DNA of 64,000 nt from Aphelidium insulamus. Lineage: Eukaryota > Aphelidiomycota > Aphelidea > Aphelidiaceae. The DNA is taken from NCBI GenBank assembly GCA_036784855.1, contig JAZDSV010000007.1:310001-374000 (forward strand), read 5' to 3'. Positions 11,593 through 21,339 of the stretch are shown here, piece after piece. Both the position numbers and the translations under genes were made by a program. Within the stretch, counting starts at the first letter, position 1; each line of letters opens with the position of its first letter. The notes below the pieces were generated by a model. It was not told where the DNA came from and made no database searches. It saw only the letters and a list, made by a program, of their open reading frames with translations.

Positions 11593-14500
11593 ATGGCCGA
11601 CGGCTGGTCCGGCGAGTCTGTGCGCTTTGCGGACGTTGTGGCGGTACTGCAGCAGCTGTCCACGCCAAACAGTCGTCACAAGACAACAGCTCAGCAGACT
11701 ACCGAGGCCAACAAGGCGCTACTGCGACGATTATTCCAGGCACATGTGGCTGGGGATGGGGATCGTGATCATTTACCAGCTGATACTGATTACGCCCTGC
11801 TCGCAGTCACTGCGCCGCGATGACCCAAACAGAGATTTGCACGCCGTAGTGCGTCTGCTACTCCCGCAGGCAGGTGCATGATGTGTCGCGCGGTGACGTG
11901 TCGCTGCCGTGATTGACCGTGGCTGTGTCTTCTGGCAGCTGGACGATGTGCGGCAGGGCGTGCTCCGCCTCAAGGAAGTCAGTCTGGCCCAGGCTTACAT
12001 TGCATTCCTCTTTCCCGGAAACCCTGGCTGCGCCGATGCAAAGTCTCTGCTGTACGTTATTTAAATATGTGGACATGTGTCCACCTATCAGTTGAAGTAA
12101 TAATCATTAACTACCAGGCGTCCAAATGGTCCAAATAATGCAAGTCGCTTTACATCACTGTACATACAACACTCATAATATAGGTCGGTGGCGATCTTGC
12201 CACGCGGCTCTACGATGTGCTAATTGATCGGGCGCCCATTGCGACGTTGGACGAGAGCATGCTCACTGTTGCCGATGTCAATCGTGAGCTGGACTCTCTA
12301 TGCACACAGCATGGCCCCAATGATGACGCCAATGCCGAACGGAGTAAGGGCCGTCGTGATCGCGTCGTGCAGGTGCTGCGGTACTTTTTTGAGCGCGGCA
12401 GTGCGCTGGAACAAAAGTGGATTGCGCGCATTGTTTTGGAATGTAAGCAACTGATGTGTCTACTCAGTGGGTAATCGACAATCAGTTATGCGGCTCGGCA
12501 TTTCGGATAGAACAATTTTGAATGTGTATCACCCGGACGCCGTCAAGTACTACACTTACCACAACAATTTGGCGGCACTTTGTAAAACGTTGAGCAATCC
12601 GGCGCTTCGTGCACCGATAATGGTAGGTTTAAAATGTACAAGTATTTACATTGATTTGCAGAAAATAAGGCTGCATGCACCGTTCAGCGCCATGAACTTG
12701 AAAAAGGTTTTGCCATATGAAGTTGAAACGGTGATGAAGAAGCAAGAATTTTGGATAGAAGACAAACTGGACGGCCATCGAATGTTTCTCCACTTTGAAA
12801 TGCAGGGAAGTTCGGACAAGTTTACCTACTTTTCACGGTAAGCATTCATTGAAGTACTATATACTTACATTACTCAGCCACGGCACCGAGTACTCCAGCA
12901 CTTATGGACCGTCACGTTCAATGGGTCTCTCGGCAATGCTATATCCCGCTATTACTGCACAAACAGTGAAATCGTACGGGTACCAGCTTGCATTAATCGG
13001 TATTGACATTTTGTAGATTGATTCTTGATGGAGAGATGATGGCGTACGACACGAGTGAAAGGTGTTTGGTTCCGATGAGTGCATCGCTTGGAGGAGGTTC
13101 AGACGGAGCACTGCCTCAAACCGGTCAAAGATGCTGTATGTTAATGTAGTGTGACCACAGTTTAACTTCACATGAAAATGTGCAGACGTCGTATTCGACA
13201 TATTGCATTTGAATGGCACGGATTTGACTGGGTATCCTCTGAGGAAGCGGCGGGAGTTTCTCGAGAAAATTGTCAAACCGAAGGAAGGATTCATACAAAT
13301 TGTTCCATACGAGAAAAAGGTTGGTGAATACTCGCACTTTGTCATCTAAAATGGATTGCAGAAATATACCACGGACGATGTAGTGTCTAAAATGGAAGAA
13401 GTCCTCAGCGAGAAAGGAGAAGGTGTTTGCGTCAAGAATCCGGAAAGCCAGTACACGGTCGGCGCACGCGGAACTAGCTGGCTAAAGCTGAAACCCGACT
13501 ATTTCTCGTCTTTGGGAGAATTCTTTGACTGTATTATCGTCGGTATGATTTTGTTTTGCATTCATTTGCACCTCAACTTGGCACAGGTGCGTCATATGGT
13601 CGCACTGTTCGATTGTTGAGTCATTTCATTTGCGCTCTGCGGGATGGAGACAGATGGGTGGCTTTCACGAGATTCGGCACCGGGTTTTCGTATGAAATGC
13701 GTCGCGAGATGACAAAACGTCTGCTTCCTCACGCCAAACCCTTCTATTGTGACGATACCACGGCAAGTCAATCGTCCTTGCCTGGCAAGAAGCGTCCTAC
13801 GAATGTGCCGCACTGGCTTTCGATCGGAAGCGAATTGCCCGAAGTCATATTCACTGACCCTTCCTCCTGTTTGATGGTGGAGCTGAAGGCCACCGAGATT
13901 GTCAGGTCTCAAAATTACGATTCCGGGTGGACGCTACGCTTTCCCAGAATGATTCGACTACGTGACGATAAGCACCACACAGAGGCAAACACCTTGCAGG
14001 GTACGATACATGTATACAATGTTCAGTTTGAACTCACTGACAGATCTCTGCCAAATGGCCCAGAACGGTATGAGCGCCAATACCGTGCAGCTTTTACGCA
14101 GCAATGGCGAGCCCGTGACTGGCAAACGGCAGAAAGTAAACAAATCGCCCAGAGCTGCCAAACAGCTCTCTCTGAATCGTTTGCCGTCGGCCTATAAATC
14201 AGGTGTTCCACCAGGTGTGTCGGGAACCGGAAGCGGAAAGAAAAAGTTATTCCTAGGCATGCATTGCTGCGTAATGTCCGATTTGGACACGAAACTGCAC
14301 ACCAAGGCAAAGTTGGAAAAGATCTTGCGTGACAATGGAGCAACCGTCGCGATGATGCCCGTCGCAGCTACGCGGTACGTATTTGTAGGCAAAATGACTG
14401 CCCGAGTCGATGCGCTGATCAAGGCGGCGGCCGTGTCCGATACCGCTGAACCCCCGCGTAAAACAGCCAAGCTTGTCAAAGCCAAGCCATCGTTCCAGGG

Positions 14501-15131
14501 GGATATAATCAAGGCTGAGTGGGTGGTGGATTGTGTGGCAAGAGGCAAAATAATCGCCTGCACCTCTCAATATTGGATTCGACCTACAGCGTCCACAGTG
14601 CGCGCGGCCAAGGAAAAGTGCGATGAATACGGGGATGCGTACGATTCAGACGTGGAACAAGAGGACATAAAGACCATTTTTGACTCGATGAAGATTGACT
14701 CTCGATCATGGCAGCAAACAGCTCGAGCAATGAGTGCGAACCCAACACCCAAGAGCACTCATGATTTTGTCTGCTGGACTGAGGAAGTTTTGATGAGCAT
14801 TTTTGATCCCCCTGTGCACTGCCTGGCTGTCTTTCGACCATGCGTCATCTGGGTCGTGGGCCGGATCGACTCTGACTTTGCCACTGCCGAGAAGCAAATG
14901 TGGGAGCTGAGCGTGCAGTACTACGGTGCAAAGCTCGGTGACAGCTCCAACTGCACGCACATTGTTCTTGTAAAGCATGATTCCGGTTCCACGACTATCG
15001 GTCAGTGGCTCTCACAAAACGGTTTGTCCGACAATGGAGGCAAGCGAATGGAGGTGGTCAGCACAGGCTGGGTGACGGCATGCATTCAAAACCGGGGCCT
15101 GATGAACGAGGCGCCTTATCGTCTGCATTAA
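11593..15131 (+). CDS. LIG4: DNA ligase IV
   Basis: Thirteen exons, ~986 aa: 11593-11745, 11807-11869, 11939-12051, 12118-12139, 12184-12442, 12486-12622, 12662-12837, 12878-12979, 13017-13135, 13186-13319, 13362-13542, 13587-14000, 14044-15131. It seals double-strand breaks in non-homologous end joining. The N-terminal DNA-binding domain includes SALEQKWIARIV-type sequence. The adenylation motif is EDKLDGHRM (lysine ~284); LILDGEMMAYD, YVVFDILHLNG, GVCVKNPESQY and SWLKLKPDYF follow, then the OB fold with TLRFPRMIRLRDDK. Two BRCT domains fill the large last exon. Introns 11870-11938 and 12140-12183 use GC donors, and exon 4 has only 22 nt. The donor of exon 8 is ambiguous by 6 nt. Confidence 0.95.
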
Positions 15132-15192
15132 TTTTAGAAAATTTTCAGCTGATGAGGTTTATGGATATTGCTGTAAGTGAGATCCAGGTCTT

Positions 15193-16591
15193 CTACTTTG
15201 ATTTCTGCTGCTTGCCCAGAGCGCGCTTGCGAGTAGCCTTTTGCATTTCTGCGTAAAACATATCTTGAATTGAATCTAATCGAACGATATGGTTTCACTA
15301 TACGTATTTACCGTAAACCTTTTGAAGCAGCACGCTGGGCGGAACAAACGTCTGCGCGGCCCAGCACAGCAGGTTGTGCACTGGGTACGGTGTGGAGAAT
15401 ATCTTGCACCCAACGCGCTTCAAAACACTGCGCACATAGAGCGCCGCCGTAGGCACCACGGCACTAGATTTGCGAATCTTGCTCATATTCGAGACCTGCG
15501 ATAATCAACGACTATGACCGCCAGTATCATTTAACAACGTATAACCTACCACAAAAAATGTGTTGAGCAGCTCCACGTGCACGCCAAACGGCTTCACTTC
15601 CGCCGACAGGGACTCGGACCACAGTTTCAGGAAGGACTTTGTCCCGGAATACACTTGCAGGAACGGGGTCGGCACCAGGCCCGCAAACGAACCGACATTC
15701 AGCACCAGACCGGTCTTGCGCTCCAGCATGCCGGGCAGAACCATGTGTGTCAGCTTGAGCACAGAATTGATGTTGACCTCCACGATCGCGGAGATCATGT
15801 CCATGGACTCTTCCACGAATGGAGTTGGTAATGAATGGCTCACGCCCACATTATTGACTATGAGGGTACAATATAGTCATATTAGAGTGTGTCAGAGTAA
15901 TCATGCGTGCCTAGCATGTAGATATTTAGCCCGTCCAGCGCCTTCTTGAGCGCAGCATAATCAGCACTCTGCGCCTGCGAGAAATCGAGTGCAAAGGTCT
16001 TGACCGTGACATTAGGATACGAAGAAGCTGTGGCGATTAATGAAGGTGACCATGAGTTCAAAATCATTAAATAATACGTTTAGTAACATTTCACATACTA
16101 ATCTCGTCAGCCGTGGCCGACAGCTTGGCCGGAGTACGCGACACAATAACCAAGTTGAAGCCAATTTTCGCCAGTTGCAGCGCAAACTCCTTGCCAATTC
16201 CATCCGTGGCTCCCGTGATTACTAATGATGATGACTAATCAGAAGGAAGTAATTGATTTGGTACTTGCCGGCATAAGTGCTTCCAGTCGCGTACTTTTTC
16301 AACTATGATTATCGTTCCACGCTTAGATATGGATTAAACGAGCCAGCATATGCACCTACATTGATGCCACGCATAAAGTGGTTCTCGTAGACCACGCGCA
16401 GAAAGTGGGAAAGGAATCGCGCGGCGCCAAAGAGACCACACACTGCCAAGGCCAGTACCCAATTAGGGTGCAGCTTGCACAGATCTGAGCAGCAGATTAG
16501 ACAAAGAGAAGTGTAGAGTAACTCTGGCGGGAATACACGCAAAACCACGAGGCAACGCGTGTGCAGACTCACCGTCGAAACTTGCCGCCAT
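15193..16591 (-). CDS. HSD17B12: Very-long-chain 3-oxoacyl-CoA reductase (HSD17B12/KAR type)
   Basis: Eight exons on the minus strand: 16591-16573, 16484-16360, 16302-16269, 16221-16099, 16027-15911, 15857-15550, 15495-15312, 15263-15193; 326 aa, the usual length. It is an ER short-chain dehydrogenase that reduces 3-ketoacyl-CoA in fatty-acid elongation. An N-terminal membrane segment precedes the cofactor motif [14 protein letters not shown], then VNNVGVSH, the catalytic serine in LNVGSFAGL and the YSGTK pair. The C-terminus is lysine-rich (ALGKQQKSK), which may act in ER retention. Introns 16222-16268 (GCAAGT) and 15858-15910 (GCACGC) need GC donors; the second has no GT nearby. The gene is divergent from uS14m with 61 bp between starts. 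Confidence 0.92.
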
Positions 16592-16652
16592 TTCAAACTG
16601 CCTCTGAGCCGCGAACCTAAACCTGACTGACAAGCCAACAATCACAAACACA
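16592..16652. promoter_or_regulatory. Very short shared divergent promoter
   Basis: Only 61 bp separate the start codons of the 3-oxoacyl-CoA reductase (minus) and mitochondrial uS14 (plus). Both 5' UTRs and any core promoter must fit here or overlap coding sequence. No TATA box is evident. Inferred from gene layout only. Confidence 0.5.
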
Positions 16653-17087
16653 ATGCTCGGCCTGGGAACTTTGCGCCGCGCTCTGCAGCAGCCGGCGTGC
16701 ATACTCACTGCTACGTTGCCGTGTCGCCATCCGGCCACTCCATTGCAGTGGTGTCAGCAGGTGCGCGGTAGACACCAGTACCTGCGGCGCCGCACGCGAG
16801 TCAAACGCGACATGCTGCGTCGACAGGCCGTGCAGGAATGCGAACTCACGCGCGCCGTGCTGAAGGCACTGCACCGCGACGAGCGGCTGGATATGCGGTG
16901 GAGACTGCGCGCGATGCTGGAACTGCACCAGATGCACAGCTACACGCGTCCGCACGAGATCAAGGACCGGTGCGTGGAGACGGGCAGGGGGCACGGGGTG
17001 TTGCGTGGGTGGCGCATGAGCCGCATCCAGTTCCGCGAGAATGCCATCAACGGGCGGCTGGCTGGTGTGCGCGTGGCCGAGTGGTGA
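16653..17087 (+). CDS. MRPS14: Mitochondrial small-subunit ribosomal protein uS14m
   Basis: A single-exon gene, 144 aa. The N-terminal ~45 residues look like a mitochondrial targeting peptide, rich in Arg, Leu and Ala without acids. The S14 domain follows with RRTRVKRDMLRRQAVQECEL, RCVETGRGHGVLRGWRMSRI and the C-terminal FRENAINGRLAGVRVAEW, the signature of organellar and bacterial-type uS14 near the decoding site. The zinc-binding cysteines of archaeal/cytosolic S14 are absent, as in mitochondrial forms. Nuclear location with a presequence shows this is a nuclear copy imported into mitochondria. Confidence 0.9.
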   Translation: MLGLGTLRRALQQPACILTATLPCRHPATPLQWCQQVRGRHQYLRRRTRVKRDMLRRQAVQECELTRAVLKALHRDERLDMRWRLRAMLELHQMHSYTRPHEIKDRCVETGRGHGVLRGWRMSRIQFRENAINGRLAGVRVAEW

Positions 17088-17503
17088 ATGCAATACAGCA
17101 TATATACATATTCTCAATGCTGTATGTATGCATTTGCTGTATGTTAGTAATCCACATTGAACATTGTCGAGGAGAAACTGCACTTCTCATTATCCCGCGC
17201 ATGTCTCCCGTTTTTTGCTTGCTGCTCTCCAACACAGCTACAATATATATATATCTCGGCGAGCCTTACTACGCATCCAATTGCGCCTGGTGACACAGAT
17301 TTGATTAGCTTTCTATGGATTAAGTACTCGAAGAACTCTCAACACAATTAGCCATTCTATCAAGTATATTATGTCTGGCTTTCATGCTACTCAATGGTGC
17401 CTGCGCATATATTGTCAAGCTACATACATACTGCGCCTCAATTACATATATATGTAATTAAGCGATAAAAAGATGGTATCACATGTCTTCACAGTGTGAA
17501 TGA

Positions 17504-17540
17504 AAATACATATGTGTGATGTTCCCACACATATGTATTT
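17504..17540. repeat. Perfect 15-bp inverted repeat, 7-nt spacer
   Basis: The arms AAATACATATGTGTG (17504-17518) and CACACATATGTATTT (17526-17540) are exact reverse complements around ATGTTCC. They could form a hairpin or cruciform, or a dyad protein-binding site. The position is between the uS14m and ACP6-like genes. Confidence 0.75.
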
Positions 17541-17713
17541 CACGGTCAAATCCATATAATACACAATACACATGCGCTAAAGCTTGAAGACAACTTTAGT
17601 TATGACCATGATGGTATAGGCCACTTGGCGGATTTAGTGCACCAACATTACACTGGCATATATGATCATACAAGTCGAATCATTTGAACACTTGTTGGGA
17701 GAGTTTTTATATT

Positions 17714-17790
17714 GGACCCCTCATAGACCCCTCATGAAACCCTTGTGGACCCCGCCTTAAGTATTGGACCCCAGCTGGACCCTTCCAATA
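17714..17790. repeat. Cluster of GGACCCC-type short repeats
   Basis: Six imperfect copies of a (T)GGACCC / AGACCCC / AAACCC core occur within ~75 bp, spaced 8-22 bp apart, ~100 bp before the ACP6-like start codon. It could be degenerate satellite or clustered binding sites; nothing in the sequence decides. Confidence 0.45.
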
Positions 17791-17889
17791 GGCGCACGCT
17801 AATTTCACCCGTATGAATTCTTGTGTGCTGGTTGTAAATATTTACTCCTGCTGACTGTTAATCTTGTCTGTCTGCCTGCACGTGCAATC

Positions 17890-18661
17890 ATGTTGCTGTT
17901 TGATCCGCTGCTGGCGATTCCACCGCTGGCTCCGGTGCGCCTTGCTGCTAATGGTGATACTGGTGCTGGTGGTGGTGGTGGTGGTGCTGGTGGTGGTACA
18001 ACTGATGCCAGTGGTGCCGCGCGCGAATATGTCCGCCAGCACTATCCGCCACATCTCCGCCTGCGCTTTGTTCAATTCATCCACCGTCACGGGGAGCGCA
18101 CACCCATCCGTTCATGTATGTCATGTCGCAGTGTATACATATGCATATGCATGGTATATGTATTGATATCGTCACGTAGACTTGCCGTCGCACGTCTCGC
18201 CCGTCTGGACCCTGTGCTATGCCGCGTCCACCTTTGTATGTGTACACCATCTACATATACAACACATGACACGCTGACTGGCTGCTGCAGCACGCATCCA
18301 TGGCCAGTCTGCAGTCGGAGCAGATGCGGCACGGTAGCGAGTCTGCACGCGCTGCCCACCGACACACCCAGTCACACCCGGCTGTGGAGGGCACAGCCAC
18401 ACGCAGCGGCGGCGGCGTTGACGATGTACTAGTCACAACCACCACCACAACCAGTAACAACCGGCCTTCCATCGCCACGGGCATATCTGCTGCCAATGCC
18501 AACAGTGTGGGCCCTGTGCAGAAGCGTGTGGAAGATGTGGATGCGGGCAGTGGCGGTTCGCTGGCACAGCAGTCGCCCCTACAGCCCGGCCAGTGTCTCT
18601 TTGGCCAGCTGACAGACAAGGCATGTTGGTGAAAATAATTGTAGTGCGCCTTCTCTCTCTA

Positions 18662-18709
<48 letters not shown>

Positions 18710-19804
18710 TATGTACTGACTGACTGAATGTGGCAGGGACGGGAAACCCTATTCCAAATTGGCAGCGGTTTGCGGCGGCTGTACGTGGACGAGTTGGGAT
18801 TCTTGCCGGCCGCATTCAACGGCCACATTGCCACCAAGCAGTTTTACTTTCGCACCACGGACTATCCGCGCACCTTGGAGGTAAAAATAGTATACATGGT
18901 ATTATTTTAGTTTACCCATGTATCCACGTAGAGTTTGCAGCACCTGATAGGCGGCCTGTATCCGGTAGAGAGCCGTGTGGCCGGCACGCCACACCCGGTA
19001 ATTCACACGCGGTGGCCCCACGAGGAGACAATGTACGGCGACGGGCGGTGTAGGCGCTGGCGCACACTGGTCAAGGAGTTCAAGGACGCCTATCGGTCGC
19101 AGCAGCGCCTGCACATTGACTCCATGAAGCAGCATTTCGCGCGCCTGCTCGCCGACGAAGCCAAGCCGAATCTGCACGCGCTGTACGACACGTTCATTGC
19201 GCAGTACGCGCACGGCATACCGCTCCCACGAGAACTCGCCGATCCGGCCGGCAAGTCACTGTTTCATCTGGAGCAGCACGCCAACAGTCTCTGGTTCGAC
19301 GTGTACCGACAGCGTCAAGAGGCGGCCAGATTAGGCATTGGGAGGTTTCTGGCAGAGCTGCAGACGGAACTGCGCCATGTCGCCCAGCCTAAAGCAAAGT
19401 CGTCTGATAATGATGGCATCGACATGAAGATGTCGGTGTACTCTGGCCACGACAGCTCCATAGCGCCACTGGTCGCCGCACTCGGTGTGTCTGACGGACG
19501 GTGGCCAGCCTTTGCATCCAATGTCACGCTGGAACTGTTTGACGTCGTGTCACCCAGTAATGACCACTCTGGCAAAGCATTTACGGAGGACAAGCCGAAG
19601 GCGCCACAGCAGGCCGTGCGCGTGCTCTACAACCATCGGGTGCAGACTGTGCCGCACTGTGCAGAGCAGCCGGATCGCCACATCAACGGCGAGCCGACTC
19701 TGTGCACGCTGGAGGCATTTATGGATCTGTTGACGCAAATGATTCCCGCCGACTACAAGAAGGAGTGTGGCACTGCGGCGTCAGGCGATGATGGCGCCGA
19801 CTAA
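17890..19804 (+). CDS. ACP6: Histidine acid phosphatase, ACP6-like (lysophosphatidate phosphatase)
   Basis: Five exons: 17890-18115, 18180-18235, 18291-18620, 18737-18880, 18932-19804; 542 aa. ACP6 enzymes are histidine-branch phosphatases that dephosphorylate lysophosphatidic acid, in mitochondria in animals. The catalytic N-terminal motif is RHGERTP and the C-terminal HD pair lies in YSGHDSSIAPLVAALG. Closest resemblance to ACP6 comes from FGQLTDKGRETLFQIG, RRLYVDELGFLPAAFN, FRTTDYPRTLES, DGRWPAFASNVTLELFD and the LEAFMDLL...YKKEC end. A glycine run and a Ser/Thr-rich insert are peculiar to this gene. Intron 18621-18736 has a GC donor (AAG|GCATGT) and contains a TA microsatellite. The open frame begins upstream at a non-ATG codon; the first Met is at 17890, so a missing 5' exon with a targeting signal is possible. 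Confidence 0.85.
18660..18708. repeat. (AT)n microsatellite in an ACP6-like intron
   Basis: About 48 bases of alternating A/T with one G interruption lie inside the 116-nt third intron, making it about twice as long as its neighbours. The variable length would change intron size only. Confidence 0.9.
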
Positions 19805-19837
19805 CTATTGCTTATCATTAAAGCTGCATTTGCCGGT

Positions 19838-19843
19838 ATATGC

Positions 19844-19902
<59 letters not shown>

Positions 19903-19930
19903 CGGAGAAGAAAAGACGGAGAGAGAGGCG
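19838..19930. repeat. (TA)n followed by (GA)n microsatellite
   Basis: An AT/TA run (19838-19877) passes directly into a GA run (19878-19930). It sits between the stops of the convergent ACP6-like and PRA1 genes, so it lies in their 3' regions. Confidence 0.9.
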
Positions 19931-19948
19931 TGTGTGAGTGAACACTGT

Positions 19949-20620
19949 TTATGCCTGGTTGGCCACGGCGTCGGAAGAGGCGGCAAAGTCAGACTCCACG
20001 GAGCGCTCCAGCAGACTTCCGTGCGCCACCACCACGACCACACCCACTCCGACCAGCCAGAATATCGCGGACCCCGCCGCGGATATCCACAGCATCGGCA
20101 CCGTGAACGCCACCAGCAGCGCGTACAACTGCGACTTGCCCAACACCACGGCCGGCCCAATGTGTATCTGCTTGTCGGGGTGCATGCCAGAGATGGCCAT
20201 GCCGGCCGCACACCCACCCACCAGCGTCAGTGTCAGCAGCCAGTTGGTCAGCAGGAGGTAGATGGCGGCCAGCGCCACCAGCAGCGCATAGTTGGCGCGA
20301 TAGACGGGAAAGTTGTGCCGCACGCGTGCCATCGCCTCCGCCACCGATGCCGGGCGAGACACCCGGTTACGGTCCAGGAAGTCGGACCAGGGGCGCAGCT
20401 GGACGCCATTCAGCTTGAGCCAGACTTGAGCGCGCTGTGCCAGCGGGTGCCGCAGCAGTGTGTCCGCCATGGATGCCGATGATGTTGACTGCGGCTGTGG
20501 CTGCTGTGATACTATCAGACTTGTGCGGCTGTCCAGTTGTGCCGGGAATGAGGTGGCCGATGCTGACGTGGTGGCGGTGGCGACGGGTGAAATGCTTGTT
20601 GGCGGCGCTGATGCTGGCAT
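19949..20620 (-). CDS. PRA1 family protein (prenylated Rab acceptor)
   Basis: A single exon, 223 aa; Met 51 (MADTLLRHPL) may be the true start. PRA1/Yip3 proteins are small multi-pass proteins of ER and Golgi that bind prenylated Rabs. The family signature is clear: LRPWSDFLDRNRVSRP, ARVRHNFPVYRANY, then two hydrophobic pairs (LLVALAAIYLLLTNWLLTL and the stretch ending FWLVGVGVVVVVAHG), the second ending in the SLLERSVES-type tail. The first ~45 residues are Ser/Thr/Ala-rich and low complexity. Confidence 0.9.
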   Translation of the reverse strand: MPASAPPTSISPVATATTSASATSFPAQLDSRTSLIVSQQPQPQSTSSASMADTLLRHPLAQRAQVWLKLNGVQLRPWSDFLDRNRVSRPASVAEAMARVRHNFPVYRANYALLVALAAIYLLLTNWLLTLTLVGGCAAGMAISGMHPDKQIHIGPAVVLGKSQLYALLVAFTVPMLWISAAGSAIFWLVGVGVVVVVAHGSLLERSVESDFAASSDAVANQA

Positions 20621-20755
20621 TCCGCCCCGCGTGATTCAGCGTATGCGATTTCGAAGACTGTGCGCTATAATGAGACTTCAGAACTTGCCAAGTGAAAGTG
20701 TACAAGGACTACCCACAGTCCTCGGTATTAACATATTCTGTCCCTCTTGTCACTC

Positions 20756-21291
20756 ATGCCACCGCTAACCAAACGACAAAAGGCTACTCGCGCCATTCCA
20801 CGAGACCACCGAGTGTGCGTCCCCAGGAAAAGGGTTGCTGCTGACAAGCGCTTTGACCTGTGTGACTTGACTGGAATCGCAATTGATACGGACAAGGGTA
20901 AGTGTATGTGATGCTGTTAGCGGGTCACTACATCTTGCTCTAACCAACCAGGTGACAGCATGGTCACGCTGGACCCTGCTAAAGAGCTCATCGAATAGGT
21001 TGAAAACATTGCCACTGTCGTAGACCTTTGCCGCATAATAATGCAAAGCCACTCGTGTCCCTAAAGTGGACAGCTGACGCCAATAAGAAGCTTGTAACAG
21101 GCGTGTATCATGGCGACAGTCGCACAATTGTGTACCGAAAAGAAAAGTACATGCGTGATGCCGCGGTTGGTACCATTGATATTTGCTCGCTGTTCCCGCC
21201 CAAAGCCAAAGTTTTGTCGACGTCCGCTGTTTCTGCTCTAGCAGCATTGAATCTTTTGGATTGCTTATCTGCATCTAATACAGCACACTAA
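20756..21291 (+). CDS. Hypothetical protein, gene model uncertain
   Basis: I do not recognise this one. A basic exon starts at 20756 (MPPLTKRQKATRAIP) and runs to a clean GTAAGT donor after 20897. The next exon, from 20952, continues GDSMVTLDPAKEL and soon meets a stop at 20996. A second coding-looking segment (21004-21291, another frame) contains KPLVSLKWTADANKK and DICSLFPPKAKVLSTSA. A second intron is needed to join them, and I could not find borders that fit both phase and consensus. It may be two small genes, or a decayed one. Amino-acid composition favours the plus strand over the long open antisense frame. Confidence 0.35.
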
Positions 21292-21339
21292 GCTTCCTAC
21301 ACGTAGTAATTGTTCCCAAATGTATGTATGCGTTATATA

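Larger units (their letters stand above)
17088..17889. other. Gene-free stretch with palindromes and a GGACCC repeat
   Basis: About 800 bases without a convincing coding segment. It is AT-rich with TACATATA-type palindromes around 17441-17458, a long perfect inverted repeat at 17504-17540, and a cluster of GGACCC(C)-containing near-repeats at 17714-17790 directly upstream of the ACP6-like gene. Confidence 0.6.

Noticed and set aside
16617-17183. 188-codon open frame on the minus strand over the uS14m gene
   Set aside because: It is the antisense shadow of the well-supported mitochondrial uS14 gene; Cys/His/Gln-rich composition without a domain.
20765-21274. 169-codon minus-strand frame
   Set aside because: Rich in Cys, His, Trp and Ser with no motif; the plus-strand segments have more natural composition and a clean GTAAGT donor.
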